8,812 nt of DNA, from NCBI GenBank assembly GCA_002849045.2, contig NCRO01000197.1, forward strand, positions 1 to 8,812. Reading direction: 5' to 3'. Shown here piece by piece: positions 1 to 6,950 of the stretch (positions within the stretch are counted from its first letter, which is position 1; each line of letters starts with the position of its first letter). This DNA is from Candidatus Sediminicultor secundus. GTDB taxonomy: Bacteria; Atribacterota; JS1; SB-45; 34-128. The translations under genes and the position numbers were made by a program. The notes beneath the pieces are model-generated. The model was given only the letters and a program-made list of their open reading frames with translations. It searched no databases and had not been told where the DNA came from.

Positions 1-15
1 GTGGATAAGAGACAG
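1..15 (+). other. Tn5/Nextera mosaic-end adapter remnant
   Basis: The first 15 bases match the last 15 bases of the Tn5 transposase mosaic end used in Nextera libraries (GTGTATAAGAGACAG) at 14 of 15 positions; the only difference is G for T at base 4. The similarity to the second mbhC copy on the other strand begins exactly at base 16, so these 15 bases do not belong to the genome. They also place an in-frame stop (6-8) just upstream of the mbhC reading frame. The match is seen directly; that it is leftover adapter is inference, but a strong one because it sits at the very end of the sequence. Confidence 0.88.
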
Positions 16-243
16 CAGTAGGACTTCTTAGATTTCCAGATGTTTACACCAGACTTCACGCTGCAACTAAAGCTACTACTTTCGGTTCAATCTTTACTTC
101 TTTGGCAGTTATTATTTATGGTTTTTCCCGTTGGAATATTACCGGAGATTCTAAATTTAGAGTTCTTGCTCTCCATACCATAGTGGCATTAATCTGCTTG
201 ATAATTACTAATCCAACCGGAGCTCATGCTATTGCCCGAGCAG
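16..243 (+). repeat. Left arm of exact 228-bp inverted duplication (within mbhC)
   Basis: This stretch is the exact reverse complement of 6984-7211; I compared it along its length and found no mismatch. It covers codons of the middle and C-terminal part of the MrpG-like protein. The left edge coincides with the end of the adapter remnant. At the right edge (244) the two copies diverge: this copy continues into a plausible MrpG C-terminus and on to mbhD. This is the copy whose downstream continuation looks genuine. Confidence 0.95.
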
Positions 244-311
244 CTCATCGTAGTGGAGTAATGCCCAGAAAAGCTGTAATTGATGAATTAAAGGAGGCTA
301 AATTAAAATGA
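18..311 (+). CDS. mbhC: Mrp-type antiporter subunit G (MbhC), 5'-truncated copy
   Basis: This is the C-terminal three quarters of an MnhG/MrpG/PhaG family subunit, a small membrane protein of the cation/proton antiporter-like arm of Mbh hydrogenase. The reading frame is open from base 9, but only codons from 18 onwards match the family (GLLRFPDVYTRLHAATKAT, then a membrane segment, then LALHTIVALICLIITNPTGA). It ends with AHRSGVMPRK and a charged tail, a normal MrpG ending. The first 25 codons are missing because the sequence starts here; they are present on the minus strand at 7278-7205. The restored protein is 120 residues, usual for the family. Its stop overlaps the mbhD start (ATGA). The internal Met at 102 is not the true start. 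Confidence 0.9.
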   Translation, partial: VGLLRFPDVYTRLHAATKATTFGSIFTSLAVIIYGFSRWNITGDSKFRVLALHTIVALICLIITNPTGAHAIARAAHRSGVMPRKAVIDELKEAKLK

Positions 312-547
312 GTTCCTTTGTTGAGATAATCCATATTTCTACTTTAATAATGATGATAATTGCTAGCTTTTTAGCAGTGATTTTTAAGAAATTATTACCC
401 TCAATAATTGCTTTGACGGTGGCAAGTTTGCTTCTTTCATTAGAGTTTTATATTTTACATGCTCCTGATGTAGCTATAGCGGAAGCAGGTATCGGAGCAG
501 GGTTGACTATGGCAATATTTATTTTTGCAGTTAGAGGGACTAGATAG
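308..547 (+). CDS. mbhD: Mbh hydrogenase subunit D (DUF4040/MrpA C-terminal-like)
   Basis: This 79-residue membrane protein belongs to the MbhD/DUF4040 family, which corresponds to part of the C-terminal region of the large antiporter subunit MrpA. It is nearly all hydrophobic, with about three membrane helices. The family signature is HAPDVAIAEAGIGAGLTMAI near residues 51-70, followed by a short RGTR end. The start overlaps the mbhC stop by four bases (ATGA), and an AAGGAGG ribosome binding site lies at 291-297. It is followed by mbhE after a gap of 11 bases. In Mbh complexes D and E together replace the tail of MrpA and help build the ion-translocating membrane arm. Length and position fit the family. 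Confidence 0.88.
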   Translation: MSSFVEIIHISTLIMMIIASFLAVIFKKLLPSIIALTVASLLLSLEFYILHAPDVAIAEAGIGAGLTMAIFIFAVRGTR

Positions 548-558
548 GGGAGGATAAT

Positions 559-825
559 ATGAAAAAAATAATTTTCGGTATCGCCTTTATAATATTCTTT
601 TCTTTTCTGGTAGTTAGCGCTATAAACATGCGAACATTCGGAGAACCTATTTATAGCGAGATGGATGATTATTTTATTGAAAATGCTCAAAGTGAAACCG
701 GGGCAAACAATGTAGTAACCTCCATCGTTTTTGACTATAGAGGTTTTGATACTTTAGGGGAAGCTACAGTACTTTTTACCGCAGTGGTGGGGGTTATAGC
801 TCTTTTCAGGGGGGTTAAGAAATGA
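559..825 (+). CDS. mbhE: Mbh hydrogenase subunit E (MrpA C-terminal-like)
   Basis: This 88-residue protein matches the MbhE family. It has an N-terminal membrane helix (residues 3-23), a short exposed segment beginning FGEPIY (27-32), then the conserved block ETGANNVVTSIVFDYRGFDT (46-65), and a second helix starting LGEATVLFTAVVGV. The FDYRGFDTLGE motif is the hallmark of the equivalent region of MrpA, so the gene represents the second piece of the split MrpA tail. A GGGGAGG ribosome binding site at 547-553 lies 5 bases before the ATG. The stop overlaps the mbhF start (ATGA). It should be an integral part of the antiporter-like arm. Confidence 0.88.
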   Translation: MKKIIFGIAFIIFFSFLVVSAINMRTFGEPIYSEMDDYFIENAQSETGANNVVTSIVFDYRGFDTLGEATVLFTAVVGVIALFRGVKK

Positions 826-1298
826 AAGAGATGTCTAGGATAGTAAAGACTGTTACCAATTTTGTTTATGGTTTTATTATTATTTTTGGTTTTTACATAA
901 TAGCACATGGCCACCTTACTCCAGGTGGAGGTTTTCAAGGAGGTGCTGTGGTAGGCTCAGCTTTCGCTTTACTATTGGTTTCTTATGGTAGTTTGAATTC
1001 TAAGAAATTTCTCAAAAAGGATATTTTATCACTCTTTGAAAACTTTGGTTTAATTTTGTTTATAGTTTTAGGTTTTTCGGGATTAGGAATAACCTTTTTT
1101 TATAACTTTTTAGCTAACAGTGGGGGCTGGTTCGGTAATGCTGCCGTAATCGGAGTTAATCCAGGTGATATGAATACCGGAGGAGTAATTCCCCTGATGA
1201 ATATTGCCGTTGGATTAGAAGTTTTATCTGCCTTTGGGGTTATTGTTTTAACTATGGCCAGTGCAGCGGAATTTACTAAGAAGAAGGAGAAATCATAA
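822..1298 (+). CDS. mbhF: Mrp-type antiporter subunit B (MbhF)
   Basis: This 158-residue MnhB/MrpB-domain protein has about four membrane helices. The signature HGHLTPGGGFQGGAVVG is at residues 29-45. The second conserved block, NTGGVIPLMNIAVGLEVLSA (118-137), lies before the last helix, and the protein ends in a basic, charged cytoplasmic tail. In Mrp antiporters and Mbh hydrogenases this subunit is part of the membrane module linked to cation movement. The ATG at 822 overlaps the mbhE stop and has AGGGGGG at 808-814 with 7-base spacing. A second ATG three codons on (831) is less well placed. It is followed immediately by mbhG. Confidence 0.92.
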   Translation: MKEMSRIVKTVTNFVYGFIIIFGFYIIAHGHLTPGGGFQGGAVVGSAFALLLVSYGSLNSKKFLKKDILSLFENFGLILFIVLGFSGLGITFFYNFLANSGGWFGNAAVIGVNPGDMNTGGVIPLMNIAVGLEVLSAFGVIVLTMASAAEFTKKKEKS

Positions 1299-1299
1299 A

Positions 1300-1647
1300 A
1301 TGATAGGCAATTTTCCTTATGTTGCAGTAGTAATATTTATTGGATTAGGAATTTATACTCTTATGTTTAAAAAGAATTTAATTAAAATTGCAATTGGCGT
1401 TGTTTTAATTGAAAATGGTGTAAATCTATTTTTAATCACTTTAGGGTACAAAAAAGGAGCAATTGCCCCGATTTATACCCAGGCACCCTCCGGACAAGCA
1501 ATGGTCTTGCCAACTCCTCAAGCACTGACTCTTACCAGTATAGTTATAGGTATCGCAACTACTGCCCTTATATTGTCGGTTGCCATGATGATTTACAAAC
1601 ACTATGGGACCTTGGATACAGACGAGGTAAGGAGGTTGAAAGGATGA
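1300..1647 (+). CDS. mbhG: Mrp-type antiporter subunit C / NuoK-like (MbhG)
   Basis: This 115-residue MnhC/MrpC protein is homologous to NuoK of complex I. It has three membrane helices and the conserved stretch VLPTPQALTLTSIVIGIATT (about residues 66-85), with a family-typical VLIENGVNL segment in the second helix. I chose the ATG at 1300 because AAGAAGGAGA (1281-1290) lies just upstream and the protein then begins like its relatives. A longer in-frame GTG reading (1261) would add a highly basic, non-homologous N-terminus inside the end of mbhF. The end overlaps mbhH by four bases. In Mbh it sits in the membrane arm next to MbhH. Confidence 0.92.
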   Translation: MIGNFPYVAVVIFIGLGIYTLMFKKNLIKIAIGVVLIENGVNLFLITLGYKKGAIAPIYTQAPSGQAMVLPTPQALTLTSIVIGIATTALILSVAMMIYKHYGTLDTDEVRRLKG

Positions 1648-3209
1648 ATCTATCGAACCATATTCCTATATTAATAATAGCTATACCCCTATTGGCAGCT
1701 TTTTTAGTTCCGCTTATCGGTAGGATAAATAAAAAAGCTACAGGAATTCTTACCACCCTTGCTTTAAGCGTAAGTTTAATTTTGACCATTGCATTAGCAG
1801 TGAAAATACTAACAGTTAATCCCCAAGTTTATGTCTTTGGCGCAACATCCCCTTCTTTGACTTTGCCTTCAGGGTTAAAATTTCCCATCAGGATTATGCT
1901 TCAGATAGATGCGATGGGAATATTTATGGGCTTGATTACTGCAGTTGTTTCATTTGTGGGTGCAGTTTATTCTTTAATTTTTATGAAGCAGCATAGCGGA
2001 CTTGATAAATATTATTCTTTATTATTGCTTTTAACTGTAGGTGTGTTTGGAATGGAATTTACCGGAGATATATTTAATTTCTTTGTATTTCTGGAAATTG
2101 CTTCAATCGCCTCTGTTGCCTTAATTTCTTTCAGAGGAATTAATTTAGGTGAACCTGCAGAAGCGGGCTTTAAGTATATGGTGGTTAGTTCAATATCTGC
2201 TCTTATGGTTTTATTTGCGGTAGGAATATTTTATGGGCAATACGATATTCTTAATTTTGCAGCTTTAGCCAGCGTGATTAAAAATTCTCAATTAGACAAG
2301 ATTGCTTTAGGTCTTTTAATACCAGTGCTGGCTATGAAAGCAGGAGCAGTACCCATGCATATGTGGACACCAGATGCTTATTCGGAGGCACCTGCACCAA
2401 TCTCCATGATGTTAGTTGCTGCCAGTCAGGCTAGTTTATATGCTTTATTTAGAGTAGTTTTTTCTTTATATAATATTTCCTTGAATGCCTTAACTGTAGG
2501 CTGGATAATTATTATTTTTGGTCTTTTATCTATGTTTATCGGTGTTACAATGGCTATTATCCAGAAAGATATAAAGAGATTGATGGCTTATCATGCTGTC
2601 TCTCAGACAGGTTATATGTTTCTGGGAGTAGGAGTAGGATTAGCAGTATTGGCCAATCCTGTGGCTTTAAATCAATATGGGATTACTGCAATGGAAGGTG
2701 GTATCTTTCATATTATGAATCATGCTATGTATAAGGGCTTGCTATTTTTAACTGCCGGTGCATTGTTTTTTAGAACAGGAACTAAAAATCTTGATAAGAT
2801 GGGAGGGTTAGCTCACTCCATGAAATATACTACCATCTTTTTTATTATTGGGTCTGCAGCTATTGCCGGGCTTCCTCCCTTTAATGGTTTTGCCTCTAAA
2901 CTTTTAATTTATGAATCTGTTTATAAATTTAATCCTTTGCTTTCTATAATAGCCATGGTAGTTAGCATCTTAACTTTAGCATCATTTGTTAAAGTATTTC
3001 ACAGTGCATTTTTAGGTCCGAAATTACCTCAATTTAAAGAAGTTAAGGAAGTCCCGCGCAGCATGATCTTTGCTATGGCCGTTTTATCTTGCATTATAAT
3101 ATTTTTTGGATTATTCCCGGACTTGATAGTAAAAAATTTAGTACATCCTGCGGTAATGTCTTTAATAGAGCAGTTTAAGTATACCGGTACAGTATTAGGA
3201 GGTATGTAG
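1644..3209 (+). CDS. mbhH: Mrp-type antiporter subunit D / NuoM-N-like ion pump (MbhH)
   Basis: This 521-residue polytopic membrane protein belongs to the proton-conducting membrane transporter family (MrpD, NuoL/M/N). Key features in order: FNFFVFLEI with the helix-5 glutamate E151; AMKAGAVPMHMWTPDAYSEA with K232 and H239; KRLMAYHAVSQTGYM near 311-325; HIMNHAMYKGLLFLTAG with H360 and K364; and GLPPFNGFASKLLI with K419. These are the charged residues that form the ion path in relatives. Length is normal. It carries the main ion-translocation role in the complex, taking the place of a single complex I pump subunit. AGGAGGT at 1630-1636 precedes the ATG. There is only one MrpD-type gene here, as in Mbh; the related sulfane-reductase (Mbx/Mbs) clusters typically have two. 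Confidence 0.95.
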   Translation: MNLSNHIPILIIAIPLLAAFLVPLIGRINKKATGILTTLALSVSLILTIALAVKILTVNPQVYVFGATSPSLTLPSGLKFPIRIMLQIDAMGIFMGLITAVVSFVGAVYSLIFMKQHSGLDKYYSLLLLLTVGVFGMEFTGDIFNFFVFLEIASIASVALISFRGINLGEPAEAGFKYMVVSSISALMVLFAVGIFYGQYDILNFAALASVIKNSQLDKIALGLLIPVLAMKAGAVPMHMWTPDAYSEAPAPISMMLVAASQASLYALFRVVFSLYNISLNALTVGWIIIIFGLLSMFIGVTMAIIQKDIKRLMAYHAVSQTGYMFLGVGVGLAVLANPVALNQYGITAMEGGIFHIMNHAMYKGLLFLTAGALFFRTGTKNLDKMGGLAHSMKYTTIFFIIGSAAIAGLPPFNGFASKLLIYESVYKFNPLLSIIAMVVSILTLASFVKVFHSAFLGPKLPQFKEVKEVPRSMIFAMAVLSCIIIFFGLFPDLIVKNLVHPAVMSLIEQFKYTGTVLGGM

Positions 3210-3211
3210 AA

Positions 3212-3553
3212 ATGTTAGGATTACTGGAAACGGGTAGTGGTTTTTGGAGTGCAATAATTTGGATAATAGTTGTATTGGTGATTGGAAGTATCGTAATTTA
3301 TATCAGAAACAAAGGTGAAGATAGTTATAAAAAAAATACTGAACAAGACAAGCCTTTTATATCCGGTAACCCCGAAAAAAGTAAAGAGAGCTCCCATTTA
3401 AGTGCGAGCCATATCTATTGGGGATTTACGGAAGCATTAAAAGGCTACTATAATCCTTTAGTAAAAATGCATACCGGGAATATAAATGAATATTCCGGGT
3501 GGATAATTGTAATAACTGCGATAATATTAATTATGGTAGGGGTGAGTGGATAG
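3212..3553 (+). CDS. mbhI: Mbh hydrogenase subunit I
   Basis: This 113-residue protein has an N-terminal membrane helix (about 11-31), a polar middle section (32-65), a conserved block (FISGN near 49-53; then YWGFTEALKGYYNPLVKMHTG near 69-89), and a C-terminal helix (96-112). The YWGF..ALK.YY....HTG pattern and the position between the MrpD-like and small-subunit genes identify it as MbhI. This subunit sits between the antiporter-like and hydrogenase genes in all mbh clusters I know, and is thought to help join the two modules. AGGAGGT at 3197-3203 lies 8 bases before the ATG. The stop shares one base with the GTG start of mbhJ. Confidence 0.82.
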   Translation: MLGLLETGSGFWSAIIWIIVVLVIGSIVIYIRNKGEDSYKKNTEQDKPFISGNPEKSKESSHLSASHIYWGFTEALKGYYNPLVKMHTGNINEYSGWIIVITAIILIMVGVSG

Positions 3554-4002
3554 TGAAATTAAATAAATATTTTGAAAGATCTCTCTGGGTTTTTCATTTA
3601 AATACAGGTTCTTGTAATGGTTGCGATATTGAAATTGTCGCGGGTTTAACTCCTCGTTATGACTTAGAAAGATTTGGAATTAAATTGGTGGGTAGTCCTA
3701 AGCATGCAGATGTATTATTGGTAACCGGTCCAGTGACCGGTAGAATGACCGATAGAGTAAAACGTGTCTATGAACAAACTCCCGATCCGAAAGCTGTGAT
3801 AGCAGTTGGAACATGTGGGACAAGTGGAGGAGTTTTTTACAACTCATACAATCTCTCAGGTTCTATCGATAAAGTTATACCGGTAGATGTTTATGTTCCA
3901 GGATGTCCCCCTAGACCAGAAGCGATAATAAATGGAGTATTACAAGCCTGGGTAAAATTGGAAAAGTTAAGAGAAAGCATGAATGCTGCTCCAGCGAAAT
4001 AG
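3553..4002 (+). CDS. mbhJ: [NiFe] hydrogenase small subunit, group 4 (MbhJ, NuoB-like)
   Basis: This 149-residue NuoB-type small subunit carries the [4Fe-4S] cluster next to the NiFe site. The cluster ligands are all visible: C21 and C24 in GSCNGCDIEI, C88 in VGTCGTSGG, and C118 in VPGCPPRPEAI. It lacks a Tat signal and the C-terminal iron-sulfur domain of uptake hydrogenases, as expected for a group 4 enzyme facing the cytoplasm. I place the start at GTG 3553: AGGGGTGAG (about 3538-3546) lies just upstream and the protein then begins like relatives. A longer in-frame reading from 3499 would overlap the end of mbhI and adds a Cys/Asn-rich stretch with no family match. Electrons should arrive from the MbhN ferredoxin subunit and pass to MbhL. 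Confidence 0.94.
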   Translation: MKLNKYFERSLWVFHLNTGSCNGCDIEIVAGLTPRYDLERFGIKLVGSPKHADVLLVTGPVTGRMTDRVKRVYEQTPDPKAVIAVGTCGTSGGVFYNSYNLSGSIDKVIPVDVYVPGCPPRPEAIINGVLQAWVKLEKLRESMNAAPAK

Positions 4003-4006
4003 TGGT

Positions 4007-4139
4007 TAGCGTATAGCGCATAGTATATAGCGAAAAACGAAAACCGCAAAACATATTTCGTATCTCGTATCTCGTGAATCGTATCTCGTTGTATGTAGCA
4101 TAATGTATAAGATTTAAATCTCTTACGATATACGAAATA
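4007..4139. repeat. Heptamer repeats and imperfect inverted repeat between mbhJ and mbhK
   Basis: This 158-base gap (4003-4160) is the only sizeable gap in an operon whose other genes touch or overlap. It starts with four 7-base units of a TAGCGTA type (4007-4034). Five units of a TCGTATC type follow (4058-4092); the first, second and fourth are identical. Bases 4054-4069 can pair with 4124-4139 (16 bp, one mismatch) around a 54-base loop. That loop contains the perfect 12-bp palindrome AGATTTAAATCT (4110-4121). There is no open reading frame and no T-run terminator. The element resembles dispersed intergenic repeats of some uncultured bacteria, but its function is unknown. Confidence 0.75.
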
Positions 4140-4160
4140 CCAGAAAAAAGGTGGTAGAGA

Positions 4161-4727
4161 ATGGAATATATGAAACCAGAAGAAATTGTAGAATTACTTA
4201 AAGGAAAATTTGGTGATTCAATTACTGAAAGCAAAATTGAAAGCAAATCAGAGGGAGCGAAAAAGAATAGTTATTCTTCTATATGGCTAACGGTAAAATT
4301 GAAAAATTTTAAAGATGTGGTAAAACTTTTAGGTACTATTCAATTTCCTCATTTTGCTATAATTTCAGGAGATGATTTTGGCGAGGAGATTGAATTAGAC
4401 TATCATTTTTCCCTTTATTATGGGGAAAGATTCAAAGAGATATCTGTAAATTTAATTACCTTGTTGCCTAAAAAAGATCTTAAAATACCTACACTTACTG
4501 ATATAATCCCTGGAGCCCAGACTGCTGAAAGAGAAATTAAGGAAATGTTTGGGATAAAAGTAGAAGGGCTGCCTGATTCACCTAACTTATTTTTACCGAA
4601 AGATTTTGCGAAAGATACCTATCCTTTTAGAAGAGATGAGAAAGGTATATATCCTTTAAGTAAAAATGGTAAATATGTAGGTGATAACATAGTCAAGAGA
4701 GAAGAAGGGGTGAAAAAAGTTGAGTAA
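4161..4727 (+). CDS. mbhK: Hydrogenase subunit K (NuoC-like, 30-kDa complex I family)
   Basis: This 188-residue soluble protein belongs to the complex I 30-kDa (NuoC) family, found in the peripheral arm of group 4 hydrogenases. The N-terminal part is a mixed alpha/beta region. The conserved C-terminal block starts at about residue 111 (LTDIIPGAQTAEREIKEMFG) and continues with GLPDSPNLFLPKDF and YPFRRDEKG (up to about 162). It has no cofactor-binding cysteines, and its role is structural, packing against MbhJ and MbhL. AAAGGTGG just upstream supports ATG 4161; a second ATG at 4170 is possible. It is separated from mbhJ by the repeat-containing gap but overlaps mbhL by 8 bases. Confidence 0.9.
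   Translation: MEYMKPEEIVELLKGKFGDSITESKIESKSEGAKKNSYSSIWLTVKLKNFKDVVKLLGTIQFPHFAIISGDDFGEEIELDYHFSLYYGERFKEISVNLITLLPKKDLKIPTLTDIIPGAQTAEREIKEMFGIKVEGLPDSPNLFLPKDFAKDTYPFRRDEKGIYPLSKNGKYVGDNIVKREEGVKKVE
4706..4713 (+). promoter_or_regulatory. Ribosome binding site that decides the TTG start of mbhL
   Basis: AGGGGTGA lies six bases before a TTG at 4720. The first downstream ATG (4729) would be 15 bases away, too far for a typical site. The spacing therefore favours TTG as the mbhL start. Confidence 0.65.
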
Positions 4728-5943
4728 AATGACTTATTCTGTACCTATAGGTCCGGTTCACCCCTCATTGAAAGAACCGATGACTTTTAATTTTAAAATA
4801 TATGGAGAACATATAGAAGAGGTATGTTTGGCACCAGGAGATAATCACCGAGGCATAGAATTTATGGGTATGCAAAGGAATCCTGTTCAAATTATATATT
4901 TAGCTGAGAGAATATGTGGTATATGTTCAGCCTCTCATCCTTTTGCTTTTTGTAGGGCGGTAGAAAATGCTGCAGGAATCGAAGTTCCGGAAAGAGCCCA
5001 ATATATCAGAGTAATTATTGCAGAATTAGAAAGAATCCATTCGCATATTTTGTGGGCGGGGATTGCTGCCCATGAAGTAGGTTTTGATTCTGTACTATTT
5101 CTTTCCTGGAAAGCCAGGGAAGAAGTTTTAGATCTTTTAGAATATCTAACCGGAAATAGAATTAATTATGGAATATTTATGGTAGGCGGAGTGAGAAGAG
5201 ATATCAGCGAAGAACAAATACCTCGAATTCGAAAAACTTTAGAATATTATAAAGATATCTACGGAAAAATAGAAGATATATTCTTAAAGGACCCTACTAT
5301 TGCTTTAAGAACAAAGAATGTTGGAATTTTAACCAAGGAAGATGCCCTTCGCTTATGTGCAGTAGGTCCTACTGCCAGAGCATCAGGGGTAAAAAAGGAT
5401 ATACGCCAGGATCAACCATATTCTGCTTATGCAGATTTAGAAGTGAAAGCTATTACCCCGGATATATTAACTGGGGTAGTAAATGGTGATGTTTATGATC
5501 GGATAATTGTTCGATTATTAGAACTGGTTCAATCGATACAAATTATCGAACAATGTTTAGAAAACATGCCTGCAGGAGAAATTGTTACTGAGAAAAAATT
5601 AGTTAAGCTATTGAATCAATTAAAGAAAGCAAAAGGTGAAGGGATTGGAAGACATGAAGCCCCTCGTGGGGAATGTATTCATTATATAAAATTAAATGAA
5701 TCAGAATTACCAGAGGTTTGGAAAGCTCGCGCTCCAACGTATAATAATTTAATGACCTGGGTTCCAATGCTTTTAGGGCAGCAGATAGCTGATATTCCGA
5801 TTGTTATAGCGTCTATCGATCCCTGTATAGCATGTATGGACAGAGTTACTATTTTAAATAAGGCTAATGGACAAAAGAGTGTGTTAACTAAAAAAGATTT
5901 ACACGAATTGAGCATTCAAAAAACGAGGAGGATTGCTCCATGA
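4720..5943 (+). CDS. mbhL: [NiFe] hydrogenase large (catalytic) subunit, group 4 (MbhL)
   Basis: This is the catalytic subunit, which carries the NiFe centre for H2 production from ferredoxin electrons in the cytoplasm. It has 407 residues from the TTG start (404 from ATG 4729). The four nickel ligands are present: C66 and C69 in RICGICSASHPF, and C369 and C372 in DPCIACMDR. Other family signatures are APGDNHRGIE (38-47) and RHEAPRGE (311-318). Both CxxC pairs being intact argues for a true hydrogenase and against the related sulfane reductase (Mbs/Mbx) or complex I NuoD. The position often held by His after the last CxxC is Arg (R375), as in other group 4 enzymes, and a 32-residue tail follows. 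The stop overlaps the mbhM start (ATGA). Confidence 0.95.
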   Translation: MSKMTYSVPIGPVHPSLKEPMTFNFKIYGEHIEEVCLAPGDNHRGIEFMGMQRNPVQIIYLAERICGICSASHPFAFCRAVENAAGIEVPERAQYIRVIIAELERIHSHILWAGIAAHEVGFDSVLFLSWKAREEVLDLLEYLTGNRINYGIFMVGGVRRDISEEQIPRIRKTLEYYKDIYGKIEDIFLKDPTIALRTKNVGILTKEDALRLCAVGPTARASGVKKDIRQDQPYSAYADLEVKAITPDILTGVVNGDVYDRIIVRLLELVQSIQIIEQCLENMPAGEIVTEKKLVKLLNQLKKAKGEGIGRHEAPRGECIHYIKLNESELPEVWKARAPTYNNLMTWVPMLLGQQIADIPIVIASIDPCIACMDRVTILNKANGQKSVLTKKDLHELSIQKTRRIAP

Positions 5944-6950
5944 CTTCTATAAGCTTATTTGGAATATTAGTAAAAATAATAGGAGCAATTGTAATTGCTT
6001 TTTTAGGAGTGGTGGTAGGCTTGTTTTATAAAGGTCTTGATAGAAAATTGGCCGCAAGAATGCAGGCTCGAGTTGGTCCGCCCATAAGACAGCCTTTTAT
6101 GGATTTCTTTAAATTAATGATTAAAGAAAATATTGTACCGCAAAACGCAGTTCCCTGGATATTTAACGGAGCGCCAATTATGGCCTTAGTATCTTCTATT
6201 ACTATCTTGCTTTATTTGCCTGTAGGGAACATTCCTCCCTTGTTAAGTGGATACGGAGACATTGTGTTAATTATTTATCTGCTAATTCTACCGGCTATCG
6301 GAATGGTAGTGGGCGGTTTTGCTTCCGGTTCTCCTTATGCCAATGTAGGAGCACAAAGAGAGATGGTACTGATGATGAGCTATGAACTTCCTTTAGTAAC
6401 TACTGTGATTGCTATAGGGTGGAAATTGAGCCAGGTTTATCCTCAACTTAATGTATTCTCTTTGGCCGTAATTAATGCCCATCCTATTTGGGAGTTAGTG
6501 GGCCCATTAGGTTTTGTGGGAGCAATTTTACTATTTATTACCTTTGCAGCGGTTACGCCGGGTGAGCTCTCTAAGGTGCCCTTTGATGCACCAGAAGCTG
6601 AAACAGAATTAGCCGGAGGAATATTGGTAGAGTATTCGGGAAGAAATCTCGCTCTATTTGATTTAGCTGATGCGGTTAAGACGATAGTAATGATTTCCTT
6701 AACTGTAGCTTTATTTTTCCCGTATAATATATCTCACTTACTTGCTTTAAGTGGAGTATTTGCTCTAATAGCAGATGTGCTGTTCTTTTTAGTAAAAATA
6801 TTTTTAATAATGTTTTTCGAAGTAACTTTTGTTAGGGTTGCATTTGCTCGTTTTAAAATAGACCAGGCTTCCTTTACTTACTGGATTCCAGTATCAATTA
6901 TAGGTTTACTTGGCCTTATGTTGATCGTTTTAGATACTATTATAGTTTGA
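5940..6950 (+). CDS. mbhM: Membrane anchor subunit M (NuoH-like)
   Basis: This 336-residue protein belongs to the NuoH/complex I subunit 1 family and has about eight membrane helices. It anchors the hydrogenase arm and links it to the antiporter-like arm. The signature blocks are all present: DRKLAARMQARVGPP (34-48), GSPYANVGAQREMVLMMSYE (130-149) and PFDAPEAETELAGGILVEYS (214-233). These acidic and arginine-rich loops face the redox module in complex I. GAGGAGG (5925-5931) lies 8 bases before the ATG, which overlaps the end of mbhL. It is followed after 9 bases by the start of the next gene, which is cut by the chimeric junction. Nothing looks broken in this gene. Confidence 0.95.
   Translation: MTSISLFGILVKIIGAIVIAFLGVVVGLFYKGLDRKLAARMQARVGPPIRQPFMDFFKLMIKENIVPQNAVPWIFNGAPIMALVSSITILLYLPVGNIPPLLSGYGDIVLIIYLLILPAIGMVVGGFASGSPYANVGAQREMVLMMSYELPLVTTVIAIGWKLSQVYPQLNVFSLAVINAHPIWELVGPLGFVGAILLFITFAAVTPGELSKVPFDAPEAETELAGGILVEYSGRNLALFDLADAVKTIVMISLTVALFFPYNISHLLALSGVFALIADVLFFLVKIFLIMFFEVTFVRVAFARFKIDQASFTYWIPVSIIGLLGLMLIVLDTIIV

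Noticed and set aside
448..690. Minus-strand open frame of 80 codons
   Set aside because: It lies across mbhD and mbhE, both of which match known families. Its product has no recognisable features, so it is an antisense shadow.
4007..4092. CRISPR array
   Set aside because: The units are 7 bases, adjacent and degenerate, with no spacers of regular length and no cas genes nearby.
3911..4246. Minus-strand open frame of 111 codons spanning the mbhJ-mbhK gap
   Set aside because: It covers the repeat element and the ends of two real genes. Its protein repeats TRYEIR-like words that come from the DNA repeat, which is not a sign of coding.
4720..5943. NuoD of complex I or the sulfane reductase subunit MbsL
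   Set aside because: Both nickel-binding CxxC motifs (C66/C69 and C369/C372) are intact, hypA is adjacent, and there is a single MrpD-like gene, all of which point to a hydrogenase.
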